Assembly: GCF_030408395.1 (NCBI RefSeq)
Contig: NZ_CP046980.1
Coordinates: 62,001 to 126,000, forward strand
Source: Corynebacterium aquatimens
GTDB lineage: Bacteria; Actinomycetota; Actinomycetes; Mycobacteriales; Mycobacteriaceae
Direction of reading: 5' to 3'
DNA: 64,000 nucleotides
The notes under the pieces: generated by a model
The model's database searches: none
What the model was told of the DNA's origin: nothing
What the model saw: the letters and a program-made list of their open reading frames with translations, nothing else
Program-made: the position numbers and the translations under genes
Shown: piece by piece, positions 43,453 to 51,881 of the stretch
Numbering within the stretch: position 1 is the first letter of the stretch
Layout: every line of letters begins with the position of its first letter

Positions 43453-44626
43453 TCACTGGGCTTTGTCGATTGACTTCGGGACGTCCAACACGTCCGCGGC
43501 ACACACCAATCCGTTCAAGGGCACGGTGGAGCCAGCGACGCTGAGCGACGACCACCATTCCATGGCGTCCAGCGTGCTGGTGAGCAATACGGGAGCAATC
43601 TCCGCTGGTCCGGTGGCGTTAGCGAATGCGGAGGGTTTTCCGGAAGGCTTCATCCGCTCACCGAAGAGGCTCATTGGGCAGGATACGGCGTGGCTCGGCG
43701 GGGGCCAGGTTGCCGTGCAGTCGATGGTCAGCGAGGTGTTTCGGGAAACCATCCGTCGCGCCTCGCGCGCCCACAATAACCTCCCGCCGCGATACCTCGT
43801 GGTCACGCACCCGGAGGTGTGGTCGCCCGATGAGATCGCGGTGCTGAAGAAGGCGGCGGCGGACGCGGGTATGCCGCCGAATGCTGTGGCCACGTTGTCC
43901 GAGCCGAAAGCAGCGATCGCGCACTACACCCAGGACCGCGCTTTAGTGCCCGGCCAGAAGATCGCCGTGTTTGACATCGGCGGTGGCACGCTCGACATCG
44001 CGGTGCTGAACTGCCGCGCACCCGGGGCGTATGACGTTCTTGCTGCGGAAGGCGATGGTTCCATCGGCGGGCGAAGTTTTGATCAATTGCTTCGTCGCTG
44101 GTTGGAGCGCCACTTGGACGAGGATGAGCCGGATGTCCTCGACGCCCTGCGCAGGCACGCAACGTTTGATGAGCAGCGCAAACTTGAGCAACGCATTACC
44201 GACGCCAAGGAGTTGTTGTCCGACACTGACCGGGCCGTCATCCCCGTTGACGTGGACGGTAAGTCCCACCGCGTTCAGATCACTCGGGGTGAGTTTGAGG
44301 ACCTGATTTCGCCCAGCGTCGACCGCGCGGTGGGGCTCGCGCGCGCGGCACTGGCGCAAGCCGGCCTCACCCCGCATGACCTCCACGCGTTGTACCTCAC
44401 TGGCGGCACCTCCCGTGTTCCGCTGCTACAGGAAAAGCTCAAAGACATCGGGCCCGTCGCCCAGCTCGACAACCCCAAGACCGTGGTGTGCCAAGGTGCC
44501 CTGGTCTCACTCATCGCGGCGGTTGAAGCGCGCCGGGCTCACGAACCGGTGAAAACCTCCGGCCCGCGCCGCGCCGCTCATCCGCAACCCCAGAGGGTGG
44601 TCTCACCGCGCCGTCGTCGCACCTAG
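43445..44626 (+). CDS. Hsp70-family (DnaK-like) ATPase without full substrate domain
   Basis: A 393-residue actin-fold protein with Hsp70 phosphate and adenosine motifs: SIDFGTSNTSAAH, VVTHPEVWSPDEI, AVFDIGGGTLDIAVL and LYLTGGTSRVPLLQEKL. The nucleotide-binding domain fills most of the protein. The C-terminal tail is short and basic (RRAAHPQPQRVVSPRRRRT), so the usual DnaK substrate-binding and lid domains are missing. It overlaps the kinase gene by 8 bp, making it part of the same operon. It may couple ATP-driven conformational change to the signalling triad. Confidence 0.83.
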   Translation: MSSHWALSIDFGTSNTSAAHTNPFKGTVEPATLSDDHHSMASSVLVSNTGAISAGPVALANAEGFPEGFIRSPKRLIGQDTAWLGGGQVAVQSMVSEVFRETIRRASRAHNNLPPRYLVVTHPEVWSPDEIAVLKKAAADAGMPPNAVATLSEPKAAIAHYTQDRALVPGQKIAVFDIGGGTLDIAVLNCRAPGAYDVLAAEGDGSIGGRSFDQLLRRWLERHLDEDEPDVLDALRRHATFDEQRKLEQRITDAKELLSDTDRAVIPVDVDGKSHRVQITRGEFEDLISPSVDRAVGLARAALAQAGLTPHDLHALYLTGGTSRVPLLQEKLKDIGPVAQLDNPKTVVCQGALVSLIAAVEARRAHEPVKTSGPRRAAHPQPQRVVSPRRRRT

Positions 44627-44631
44627 GACGT

Positions 44632-46314
44632 ATGCTTGCTCGCATGCGCTCTCCCATTTCGTCCTACCTCTCCGCGATCTTGGATGAAGTCCGTGACAAC
44701 GATAGCGGTGCGGTCGCCGATTACATTGGGGCCTTGAAAAGCGCTGACCCAGACAAGCTCGGCTTGGCGTTGTGTACGCGCAGCGGCCACCTGTACGCCG
44801 TGGGGGACACGAGCTATGAGTTCTCCATCCAGTCGATTTCCAAGCCCTTCATCTACGCGCTCGCACTCGACGAGGTAGGGGTGCTCGGCGTCCACGAGGT
44901 CGTGGGCGTGGAACCCTCCGGTGAAGCGTTTAATGAGCTGTCGCTCGATGAGGAAACGAAGCGCCCAGCAAACCCCATGATCAACGCTGGGGCAATCGCG
45001 GTGAATCAGTTGATAGCAGGCGTTGACGCGACCGTCGAGAAGCGTGGGGCCCGCATCCTCGACTACTTCTCGCAGCTCGCGGGGCGTGAAATGCGTATCG
45101 ACGAGACGGTGAAGGCCGACGAGCTCTCCAGCGCGGACCGCAACATGGCGCTCGCGCACATGCTGAAGGAATACGGCATCCTGCGCGACAGCGTCCACGA
45201 CGCGGTGGAAACCTACGTCTTCCAGTGCTCCGTGCTGGTGACCGTGAAAGACCTCGCGATCATGGCCGCGACCTTAGCATCGGGTGGAATCCAACCGATC
45301 ACCCGTGAGCGCGTGCTCAGCAACGAAGCCTGCCGTTTAGCTCTCGCCGTGATGGCCTCATCCGGAATGTACGACGGCTCGGGGCGGTGGATGTCCTCGG
45401 TGGGCATCCCTGCGAAATCCGGGGTGGCCGGTGGCCTCATCGGCACGCTGCCCGGCCAGCTGGGCATCGCGAGCTTGAGCCCCCGGCTCAACGACAAGGG
45501 GAACTCCGTTCGCGGCGTCGAGATCTTCCGCCGGATGTCCAAGACCCTTGGTTTGCACATGATGAGCTCTAATTTCTACGCCGCGCCGGGCATCCGCTCG
45601 GTGGAGCGCCACGGGGACACGAACGTGGTCCAGCTCCAGGGCATGATCAACTTCACCGCCGCTGAAAACATCCTGCATGACCTGGTGGAACGCAAACTGG
45701 TGGGTGAAAAACTCGTCCTGGATGTGTCGAACGTGACGTCGTTCAACCCCGCGGGGCGGCGCCTGGTCAAAGAGGGCCTGCGCCAATTCCGTGAGGACGG
45801 CTTTGACGTGGCTATTTATGACCCGGATTCCGCGCTGCCGGACTACCAGTTCTCTGACGGCACGCATGCGGAAAGCGTGAAAGACTTCTCCGAATCCTTC
45901 ACCGTTCCCGTGTCCGCCGTGGATGCCTACGAGGCGATCGCGCACCCGAAGGACTGGTGGGATGAAGAGAACCAGGACTCTACCGTCGAAGGCAATGCGG
46001 ACGAGCAAGGCGCCGAGTTCCAGATGGACACCGAGGATGGTTCGAACCTCTACGTTGTGCAAGAGGCCGACGAGGGCGAGCGCCTGGTCTGGAGCGTGGA
46101 GCAGTCCGGCGAGTCCAATGAGGATGAAGAGTGGCGCGACACCAACATCATCTTTGATTTGGAAGAAGCCGACGACGGATCCACCCGCGTTCGCGTCACC
46201 CACCGCGGGCTCAAACCCCACGACCGCAACTATGACCAGGCCGTTCGCGATTGGCGCAAGCGCATCACCCAGCGCCTCAAGCCGCTCATGGCGAACTCAG
46301 AGGAAGAAGGTTAG
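44632..46314 (+). CDS. glsA: Glutaminase fused to STAS and SRPBCC domains
   Basis: A 560-residue three-domain protein. The glutaminase (about 1-310) has SIQSISKPFIYALAL (catalytic SxxK), NPMINAGAIAV, SDRNMALAHML-type and KSGVAGGLIGTLPG blocks; it hydrolyses glutamine to glutamate. A STAS domain follows (about 322-415; VVQLQGMINFTAAENIL, LVLDVSNVTSFNPAGRRLV). The C-terminus (about 418-555) resembles an SRPBCC/AHSA1-like fold (FTVPVSAVDAYEAIAHPKDWW, LVWSVEQ, TRVRVTHRGL). Glutaminase-STAS fusions are known; the third domain is unusual. An in-frame ATG at 44644 is an alternative start. The stop overlaps the convergent TetR gene. Confidence 0.85.
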   Translation: MLARMRSPISSYLSAILDEVRDNDSGAVADYIGALKSADPDKLGLALCTRSGHLYAVGDTSYEFSIQSISKPFIYALALDEVGVLGVHEVVGVEPSGEAFNELSLDEETKRPANPMINAGAIAVNQLIAGVDATVEKRGARILDYFSQLAGREMRIDETVKADELSSADRNMALAHMLKEYGILRDSVHDAVETYVFQCSVLVTVKDLAIMAATLASGGIQPITRERVLSNEACRLALAVMASSGMYDGSGRWMSSVGIPAKSGVAGGLIGTLPGQLGIASLSPRLNDKGNSVRGVEIFRRMSKTLGLHMMSSNFYAAPGIRSVERHGDTNVVQLQGMINFTAAENILHDLVERKLVGEKLVLDVSNVTSFNPAGRRLVKEGLRQFREDGFDVAIYDPDSALPDYQFSDGTHAESVKDFSESFTVPVSAVDAYEAIAHPKDWWDEENQDSTVEGNADEQGAEFQMDTEDGSNLYVVQEADEGERLVWSVEQSGESNEDEEWRDTNIIFDLEEADDGSTRVRVTHRGLKPHDRNYDQAVRDWRKRITQRLKPLMANSEEEG

Positions 46315-46910
46315 CCCCAGTCGCCCAACGCGCCCTCAAGCGCGCCCAGGGCGGTCTCAATGAGGGCATGACGCTTATCGACGGGGCACCCGGCGTCCGC
46401 CCAATCAACACAGATCGCGTCAACGAAACCGAAAAACCCGGTCACGGCGAATTCCGCGCGCGGGTGTCCCATCGCGCCCGAAAGCAGCTCGCGCAACTGG
46501 GAAACGCTGCGATCCCGTTGATCAATGCGGACGAACAAAGCCTCCGCCGGAATGTCATTGCCCCGCGTCTCCGCCACCCAGGCCGCTGGACGTTGGGCAA
46601 TGTAGTCCAGGTAGACCCCTACGGCCGCCTTTAAGGTTTCCCGCGCGGGCGTGTTCGGTGGAAGGCCCTCGGTACACTGGGCGATGCTGGCGCGCAGGTG
46701 AGCGAACCGCTGCTCCAACACCGCGGCGTAGAGCCCCGCCTTGGATTCGAAATAGTGGAAGATGAGGCCTTGGGAGATCCCGCATTGCGTAGCGATCTGA
46801 GTCGTTGAAATCTCATTGAACGGTGCAGCGTCAAAGATGCTCGCGGCGGTGTCTAAGATCTCTGCGCGGCGTTGCTCAACCGTCAAGCGGGTACGTGTGC
46901 GGGATGCCAT
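46311..46910 (-). CDS. TetR-family transcriptional regulator
   Basis: A 199-residue repressor. The N-terminal helix-turn-helix reads RAEILDTAASIFDAAPFNEISTTQIATQCGISQGLIFHYFESKAGLYAAVLEQRF. The C-terminal ligand/dimerisation domain is helical with no recognised ligand signature. It is divergent from a glycoside hydrolase with only 37 bp between the start codons. That gap contains the 17-bp palindrome at 46921-46937, so it most likely regulates itself and the neighbour. Confidence 0.9.
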   Translation of the reverse strand: MASRTRTRLTVEQRRAEILDTAASIFDAAPFNEISTTQIATQCGISQGLIFHYFESKAGLYAAVLEQRFAHLRASIAQCTEGLPPNTPARETLKAAVGVYLDYIAQRPAAWVAETRGNDIPAEALFVRIDQRDRSVSQLRELLSGAMGHPRAEFAVTGFFGFVDAICVDWADAGCPVDKRHALIETALGALEGALGDWG

Positions 46911-46920
46911 ACGGCATATC

Positions 46921-46937
46921 CTACCGGAAACCGGTAG
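46921..46937. promoter_or_regulatory. Probable TetR operator (CTACCGGAAACCGGTAG)
   Basis: Perfect 7-bp arms CTACCGG and CCGGTAG around AAA. It lies in the 37-bp gap between the TetR gene (start 46910) and the glycoside hydrolase (start 46948). The -10-like TAGAGT at 46935-46940 overlaps its right arm and is 7 nt before the ATG, suggesting a leaderless hydrolase transcript blocked by the repressor. Confidence 0.8.
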
Positions 46938-46947
46938 AGTATTGAGT

Positions 46948-48120
46948 ATGACTCAATACAAAACCATCTGGTGGCACGTCTACCCCCTCGGCGCCACCGG
47001 TGCCCCCATTCGCAACCGGCCCGAAGGCGATTCTGACCACCGGCTTCGCGCACTGGAGCCGTGGCTCGACTACCTGATCGAACTCGGCTGCGATGGTCTG
47101 CTGCTCGCCCCGATCTTCGAGTCAGTAGCGCACGGCTACGATACTCTTGACCACTACTCAATTGATTCCCGCTTAGGCACCAACGAGGACTTCGACTGGC
47201 TGGTCGAACAATGCAACACCCGCGGTATCAAGGTGATGCTCGATGGCGTGTTCAACCACGTCGCCGACAGCCACCCTGCTGTGGCCGAGGGGCTGGCTGG
47301 TAACACCAACTGGGAGGGTCATGGTGAGCTGGCGACCCTTCACCACGATGATCAGCGCGTGAAAGACATGGTGGTTGACATCATGGAGTTCTGGCTGGCC
47401 AAGGGCATCGCGGGGTGGCGCTTGGACGTGGCCTACTCCGTGCCACCGGAGTTCTGGCGCGACGTCATCGGCCGAGTCCGCGAGAAGTACCCCGACGCGC
47501 TGTTCCTGGGCGAAGTCATCCACGGCGACTACGCCCAGATTGCCAGCGACGGAACGCTTGATTCCGTCACGCAGTACGAGCTATGGAAAGCGATCTGGAG
47601 CTCGCTGAATGATGAAAACTTCTGGGAACTGGACCACGCCCTGACCCGTCACCAGGCGGTCAGCGAACAGCTTCTGACCAACACCTTCATTGGCAACCAC
47701 GACGTGGACCGCATCGCCAGCAAGGTCGGCCACGACAAGGCGATCCTGGCTGCAGCGATCCTGTTCACCCTGCCCGGAATGCCCAGCATCTACTACGGCG
47801 ATGAGCAGGGCTTCGAAGGCATTCGCGGTGAAGGCTTTGCCGCGGACGACGCGGTGCGCCCACCTCTGCCCGCCACCCCAGACGAGCTGTCCCCGCTAGG
47901 GCAGTGGGTCAAGCGCGAATACCAAGGTCTCATTGGCCTGCGCCGACGCAACGAATGGCTCACCACCGCAACCGTCGACGTGCTGGACAAAACCAATGAG
48001 ACAATCAGCTACCGGCTCCACGCCGACGGCCATGAGATGCAGGTAGACCTCTGGCTGTCTCCGGCGCCTGGTGTGCGCATCCACTCCGCCGGTGAGACGC
48101 TCTACGAGTGGACGCCGTAA
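46948..48120 (+). CDS. GH13 alpha-amylase-family glycoside hydrolase
   Basis: I choose ATG 46948 (MTQYKTIWWHVYPLGATGA), giving 390 residues; upstream frame lies in the TetR gene. The TIM barrel has GH13 conserved regions: LDGVFNHV (region I), GWRLDVAYSV (nucleophile Asp), LFLGEVIHGDY (acid/base Glu) and FIGNHDVDRIAS. There is no signal peptide, so it acts in the cytosol on maltodextrin- or trehalose-like sugars. It resembles short intracellular GH13 enzymes. It is probably repressed by the divergent TetR protein through the palindrome. Confidence 0.88.
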   Translation: MTQYKTIWWHVYPLGATGAPIRNRPEGDSDHRLRALEPWLDYLIELGCDGLLLAPIFESVAHGYDTLDHYSIDSRLGTNEDFDWLVEQCNTRGIKVMLDGVFNHVADSHPAVAEGLAGNTNWEGHGELATLHHDDQRVKDMVVDIMEFWLAKGIAGWRLDVAYSVPPEFWRDVIGRVREKYPDALFLGEVIHGDYAQIASDGTLDSVTQYELWKAIWSSLNDENFWELDHALTRHQAVSEQLLTNTFIGNHDVDRIASKVGHDKAILAAAILFTLPGMPSIYYGDEQGFEGIRGEGFAADDAVRPPLPATPDELSPLGQWVKREYQGLIGLRRRNEWLTTATVDVLDKTNETISYRLHADGHEMQVDLWLSPAPGVRIHSAGETLYEWTP

Positions 48121-48126
48121 ACGGGG

Positions 48127-49623
48127 TTAACGCATGAGGTCGCGGCCGTACTTCAGGGCCACGGTGAGCAGCCCAGCCCACTTCTCCGGGTCAAGCGCGG
48201 TCGGGCCGGAGATCGGCACAATGCGCTGCTCGGCGACGGTGCGGGCTTCGGTGTACTTGAGCAGACCGCCGTCAGCGTGGCGGCGGCCGACACCAGAACG
48301 CTTCCAGCCACCCATCGGGGCGCCGATGGAGGACCAGCCCGCCGCGTAGCCCTCATTGATGTTCACGGTGCCGGCCTCAATTTGGCTCGCAATCTCGCGC
48401 GCTGTGGATGGCTTGCCAAAGATGGAGGCGTTCAAGCCGTAGGACGTGTCATTTGCACGGCGGATAGCTTCCTCGTGGGAATTCACGACTTCGATGTACA
48501 CGACCGGGCCAAAGACCTCGCCGCGGTACAGCTCGGCGTCTTCCGGAACGTCTTTGAGGACGGTCGGCGCGAAGAAGGCAGGGCCCAGTTCCGGGAGGCG
48601 CTTACCACCCGTAAGAACGGTCGCGCCCTTTGCCACCGCGTCGTTCACCATCTCCTCAACGTGGTCCGCGTGGTCCTCGCTAATCAACGAGCCCATGTCC
48701 GTATCCCAGTCGTGGCCAGCACCGATGCGCATTTTTTCCACGGACTTGATGAACGCCGGGATGAACTGGTCCGCCACGTCACGGTGGACGTACATGCGCT
48801 CAATGGAGATGCAGAGCTGGCCGGTGTTAGAGAAGCACGCGTGGCGCACGCCACTGACAATCTTCTCCGGGTCCGCATCAGCCGTGACGATAAGCGGGTT
48901 CTTGCCGCCCAACTCACCGGAGAAGCCAATGAGCCGCTCACCGCACTGCGCGGCCAGCTGCGAACCGGTCTCGGAAGAACCGGTGAACATCAGGTAATCC
49001 ACGCCGTTGACCAGCGCCTGGCCCACCTTGCGGCCGGAGCCCGGGATGACCTGGAACACGTCCTTCGGCAACCCAGCTTCAGCCATCAGCTCAGCGGCAC
49101 GCAGCGCGGACATCGGGGTAGCGGAGTCCGGCTTGAGCACTACCGTGTTGCCGGCCAGCAGCGCGGGAATCGCGTCAGAAATGGCCAGGGACAGCGGGTA
49201 GTTCCACGGTGCGATAATGCCCACCACACCGACGGGGGAGTGCTGCACCTGCGTCTTCGTTGCAATGGGCAACGCCACCTTTGCGCTCTTCGGCTTCAGC
49301 AGCTTCGCGGTGCGGTACGCGTAGTGGCGCGCGGTCAGCGCGGTGTCCAGGATCTCTTCAAACGCGGAGCGGCGGTTCTTGCCGTTCTCATCCTGGATGA
49401 TGTCCAGCATCTCTTTCTGGTGCTTGAGCACCAAATCATGGAAGCGCAGGAAGATCTTTTTGCGCTCCGCAATCGGGGTTTTCGCCCACTCGCCTTGCTT
49501 GGCGCGGGCGCGCTCGATTGCCTGCTGCGCAACCTCGGCGTCGTAGTAGTTGGTGGTGCCCACGACTTTGCCGGTCGCCGGGCTTTTGATGGTGATCGTC
49601 TCAGTGTTCAGGCTGGTAGTCAT
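48127..49623 (-). CDS. Aldehyde dehydrogenase, succinate-semialdehyde type
   Basis: I choose ATG 49623 (MTTSLNTETITIKSPATGKVVG), preceded by AGGGGC, giving 498 residues. NAD(P)-binding and catalytic motifs are intact: WNYPLSLAISDAIPALLAGNTVVLKPDS, FTGSSETGSQLA, SGELGGKNPLIV (Glu) and FSNTGQLCISIERMYV (catalytic Cys). NEGYAAGWSSIGAPMGGWKRSGVGRRH lies near the end. Closest in style to mycobacterial GabD2-like succinate-semialdehyde dehydrogenases, though substrate assignment is tentative. It is convergent with the GH13 gene and 22 bp downstream of the M20 peptidase gene. Confidence 0.87.
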   Translation of the reverse strand: MTTSLNTETITIKSPATGKVVGTTNYYDAEVAQQAIERARAKQGEWAKTPIAERKKIFLRFHDLVLKHQKEMLDIIQDENGKNRRSAFEEILDTALTARHYAYRTAKLLKPKSAKVALPIATKTQVQHSPVGVVGIIAPWNYPLSLAISDAIPALLAGNTVVLKPDSATPMSALRAAELMAEAGLPKDVFQVIPGSGRKVGQALVNGVDYLMFTGSSETGSQLAAQCGERLIGFSGELGGKNPLIVTADADPEKIVSGVRHACFSNTGQLCISIERMYVHRDVADQFIPAFIKSVEKMRIGAGHDWDTDMGSLISEDHADHVEEMVNDAVAKGATVLTGGKRLPELGPAFFAPTVLKDVPEDAELYRGEVFGPVVYIEVVNSHEEAIRRANDTSYGLNASIFGKPSTAREIASQIEAGTVNINEGYAAGWSSIGAPMGGWKRSGVGRRHADGGLLKYTEARTVAEQRIVPISGPTALDPEKWAGLLTVALKYGRDLMR

Positions 49624-49645
49624 GCCCCTAGATGTTACGCGGATG

Positions 49646-50980
49646 TCACGCCCCAAGGAAGCGTTTTAGGAGGAAACGATATGCCCGAGTTGTCAGTTTC
49701 ACATCCGCTACGTCCACGTATTCATCATGGGAGTGCAGCTGGTCCAGCACATCACCGAACAATCGCTCGCGTTCATGCAGGGCGAAACCGTAGCCCACAC
49801 CACCCAAATTCCGGGCAAACCTCAAATCAGACCCGCCGGCAGCAATCGTCGGAACGATCGTCGCCTCAGGGAAAAACTCATGGATGGTCTCCACCATCGC
49901 GTCGTACAAGGGCCCCGAGGTCGGCGAAACCGTCGCGTCTTCTGTGATCAGATGCTCGATCTCCACGTCGAGATCCCCCAGAGCCGCACGCAACCCCTCG
50001 TCGATAAGCTGCTGGCTCTGTCCTGGTAGGGGCCGAACGTCGAGCTCAAGCTTAGCGACGGAAGGCAGCACATTAATCGCCCCACCTGCCTGCAACACCG
50101 TCGGCGCGATGGTCAGGTGGCTCATGGCGTGGCTGTACCGCGCGAGCCCTCCGAGTGCCTCGTAATTTTCCCCGCGGAGCAGCTGCGCTTCCGTCTCCGG
50201 ATCGAAGCGAAACGCCTTGACGTAGCCTTCCCAAATGTCATCGCTCACGACGTCGGGCTCTACCGCGGCGACGCGCCGGGCGACCTCCCCGATCTTTCCC
50301 ACGGTGAGCTCACGCCCGTATGGCGCAGAACCATGACCGGCATCCCCGTGAACGCTCAGACGCCGCTGACCCGCGCCCTTCTCGCCCACGACCACGATCA
50401 CCGCGTCGGAACCGTCGTTGACGGGCAGGTGGGAGCCGCCGGTTTCGGACAGGCAGTTCTTCCAGCTAATCGCCTCTGGGTGATTGCGTGCCAGCCAGCC
50501 GGCGCCCAGGCCGCCGCGGGCTTCCTCGTCGGCGCAGGCAACGAACGTCAGCGTGCCCCGAGGCGGGGTCGCCGAGCGTGCGACATCGCGGGTGACCACC
50601 GCCATCGCGGCGGTAATGAAGAGCATGTCCATCGTGCCGCGGCCGTACATCTTGCCGTCTACGATCTCAGCGCCAAACGGATCGCGGGTCCACTTCGGCT
50701 CATCGACGGGAACCACGTCTGTGTGACCAAGCAGAGTAAGAGGTTCCGCGTTGTCATCGCTGCCTTTAACGGTGAACGCCACGGTCACGCGGCCGGGGTG
50801 CGGCTCAAAGCGCTGGTGAGTGACGGTTCCATCGGCGATCTCAGCCGCAAAGAACTCTTCCAAGGTCTCCGCGTTGCGGACTTCCTCGCCGGAGTCCGCG
50901 GTCAGGTCGTTCACGCACCCGTTGCGCACCATGCGCGCGAGCAGATCAACGGCCTGGTCTTCCAATTGAGCCTCACTCAT
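49646..50980 (-). CDS. M20-family metallopeptidase
   Basis: I choose ATG 50980 (MSEAQLEDQAVDLLARM), preceded by GGGAGG, giving 444 residues. Zinc-site motifs are LLGHTDVVPVDEPKWTRDPF (His, Asp), YGRGTMDMLFITAAM (bridging Asp), FVACADEEARGGLGAGWL (Glu-Glu) and a late His near GFALHERERLFG. It includes the M20 lid domain. It likely cleaves dipeptides or an N-acyl/succinyl amino acid; the family resembles ArgE/DapE. The start overlaps the stop of the beta-lactamase-fold lipoprotein by 8 bp, so both are in one operon. Confidence 0.88.
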   Translation of the reverse strand: MSEAQLEDQAVDLLARMVRNGCVNDLTADSGEEVRNAETLEEFFAAEIADGTVTHQRFEPHPGRVTVAFTVKGSDDNAEPLTLLGHTDVVPVDEPKWTRDPFGAEIVDGKMYGRGTMDMLFITAAMAVVTRDVARSATPPRGTLTFVACADEEARGGLGAGWLARNHPEAISWKNCLSETGGSHLPVNDGSDAVIVVVGEKGAGQRRLSVHGDAGHGSAPYGRELTVGKIGEVARRVAAVEPDVVSDDIWEGYVKAFRFDPETEAQLLRGENYEALGGLARYSHAMSHLTIAPTVLQAGGAINVLPSVAKLELDVRPLPGQSQQLIDEGLRAALGDLDVEIEHLITEDATVSPTSGPLYDAMVETIHEFFPEATIVPTIAAGGSDLRFARNLGGVGYGFALHERERLFGDVLDQLHSHDEYVDVADVKLTTRAYRFLLKRFLGA

Positions 50981-51848
50981 TAAATTCCTCCCACCACGGC
51001 GGTGACTCCGGATCAAAGTGCTTGAACTGCAAGGAAGAGTCCCACGAAACAATCAGCGCCGCCATCTTGTTCAACGCTTTAACGGTGTCCGTCATGGACC
51101 CCGCCTCAGAGCGCGCGCCAATGGACACGCCATACGTCGATCCCGCGACGGTGAAAAAACCCATCTGCCGGTCGTCGTACCCGCCGTCCAGCTCGGAATC
51201 GTTCCACCCGCCTTTAAAGTGCATTCCCTCAATGCGGCCTAAGCCCCACGACTGCTGTGGCACCACCTTGCTCATTGAATCCGTGACCAGGTTGTCCGCA
51301 GGCAACGTGGACAAGTAGTAGGCGTAATGCGCCTGGGAAGAGATCGGCCACTGCGTGACTCCCCACATCGGGTCCATGTACACGTCCGCGCCGCTTCGCC
51401 CAACCTGTTCCCCCACCAGTCGCGCCGCGGTCATCGAATCACCCAAGCACCCGTACAAGAGATCGGTTGAGGAATTATCGGACATCGTGATTGCATTCGT
51501 AATCAGCTGATCCAGCATCGCCCGATCCAGCGCGCAGTGCTCTTGCGCCGCCAAAGCAATCGGCACCTTTTCCGTCGACCACGCAGGCAGTGAACGCAAC
51601 GTTCCGCCGCGGATCTCATTCGTGCCGTCCCATAAAGAAAGCGCCACGGTCGTGTTCGTCTCCTGCGCGATGCTGGCCAGGGCTGCGTCTAATTCGCCCG
51701 CATCGATGCCCAGCGCCGGTTTCGGGGCAGCCACGCGCGCTGGGTCTGCGGCCTGCTCGGTCGAAGCACACCCGCCAAGCAGCATGAGAGCAAGCAGCGC
51801 GGCACCGATCGCGCGAGGAATGTGCTGCCCTTGTCTTTTCACGATCAC
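50973..51848 (-). CDS. Class A beta-lactamase-fold lipoprotein (serine hydrolase)
   Basis: A 291-residue lipoprotein with signal and lipobox LLGGC (Cys near residue 27). Active-site motifs are STEK (S-x-x-K, near residue 90), MSDNSS (SDN, near residue 122) and FKGGW (K-G-G in place of KTG, near residue 215). The omega-loop Glu typical of class A enzymes is not obvious. Members may be weak beta-lactamases or cell-wall D-peptidases. It is encoded directly upstream of the M20 peptidase, so both may act in peptide or wall turnover. It is divergent from the AMP nucleosidase gene. Confidence 0.8.
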   Translation of the reverse strand: MIVKRQGQHIPRAIGAALLALMLLGGCASTEQAADPARVAAPKPALGIDAGELDAALASIAQETNTTVALSLWDGTNEIRGGTLRSLPAWSTEKVPIALAAQEHCALDRAMLDQLITNAITMSDNSSTDLLYGCLGDSMTAARLVGEQVGRSGADVYMDPMWGVTQWPISSQAHYAYYLSTLPADNLVTDSMSKVVPQQSWGLGRIEGMHFKGGWNDSELDGGYDDRQMGFFTVAGSTYGVSIGARSEAGSMTDTVKALNKMAALIVSWDSSLQFKHFDPESPPWWEEFNE

Positions 51849-51881
51849 TCAGCTTATCGCGAATGTATATGGTGGAAAAGT

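Noticed and set aside
48277-49947. 556-codon plus-strand frame opposite the aldehyde dehydrogenase
   Set aside because: Antisense shadow of a gene with intact ALDH motifs; its product is Arg/His-rich with no domain.
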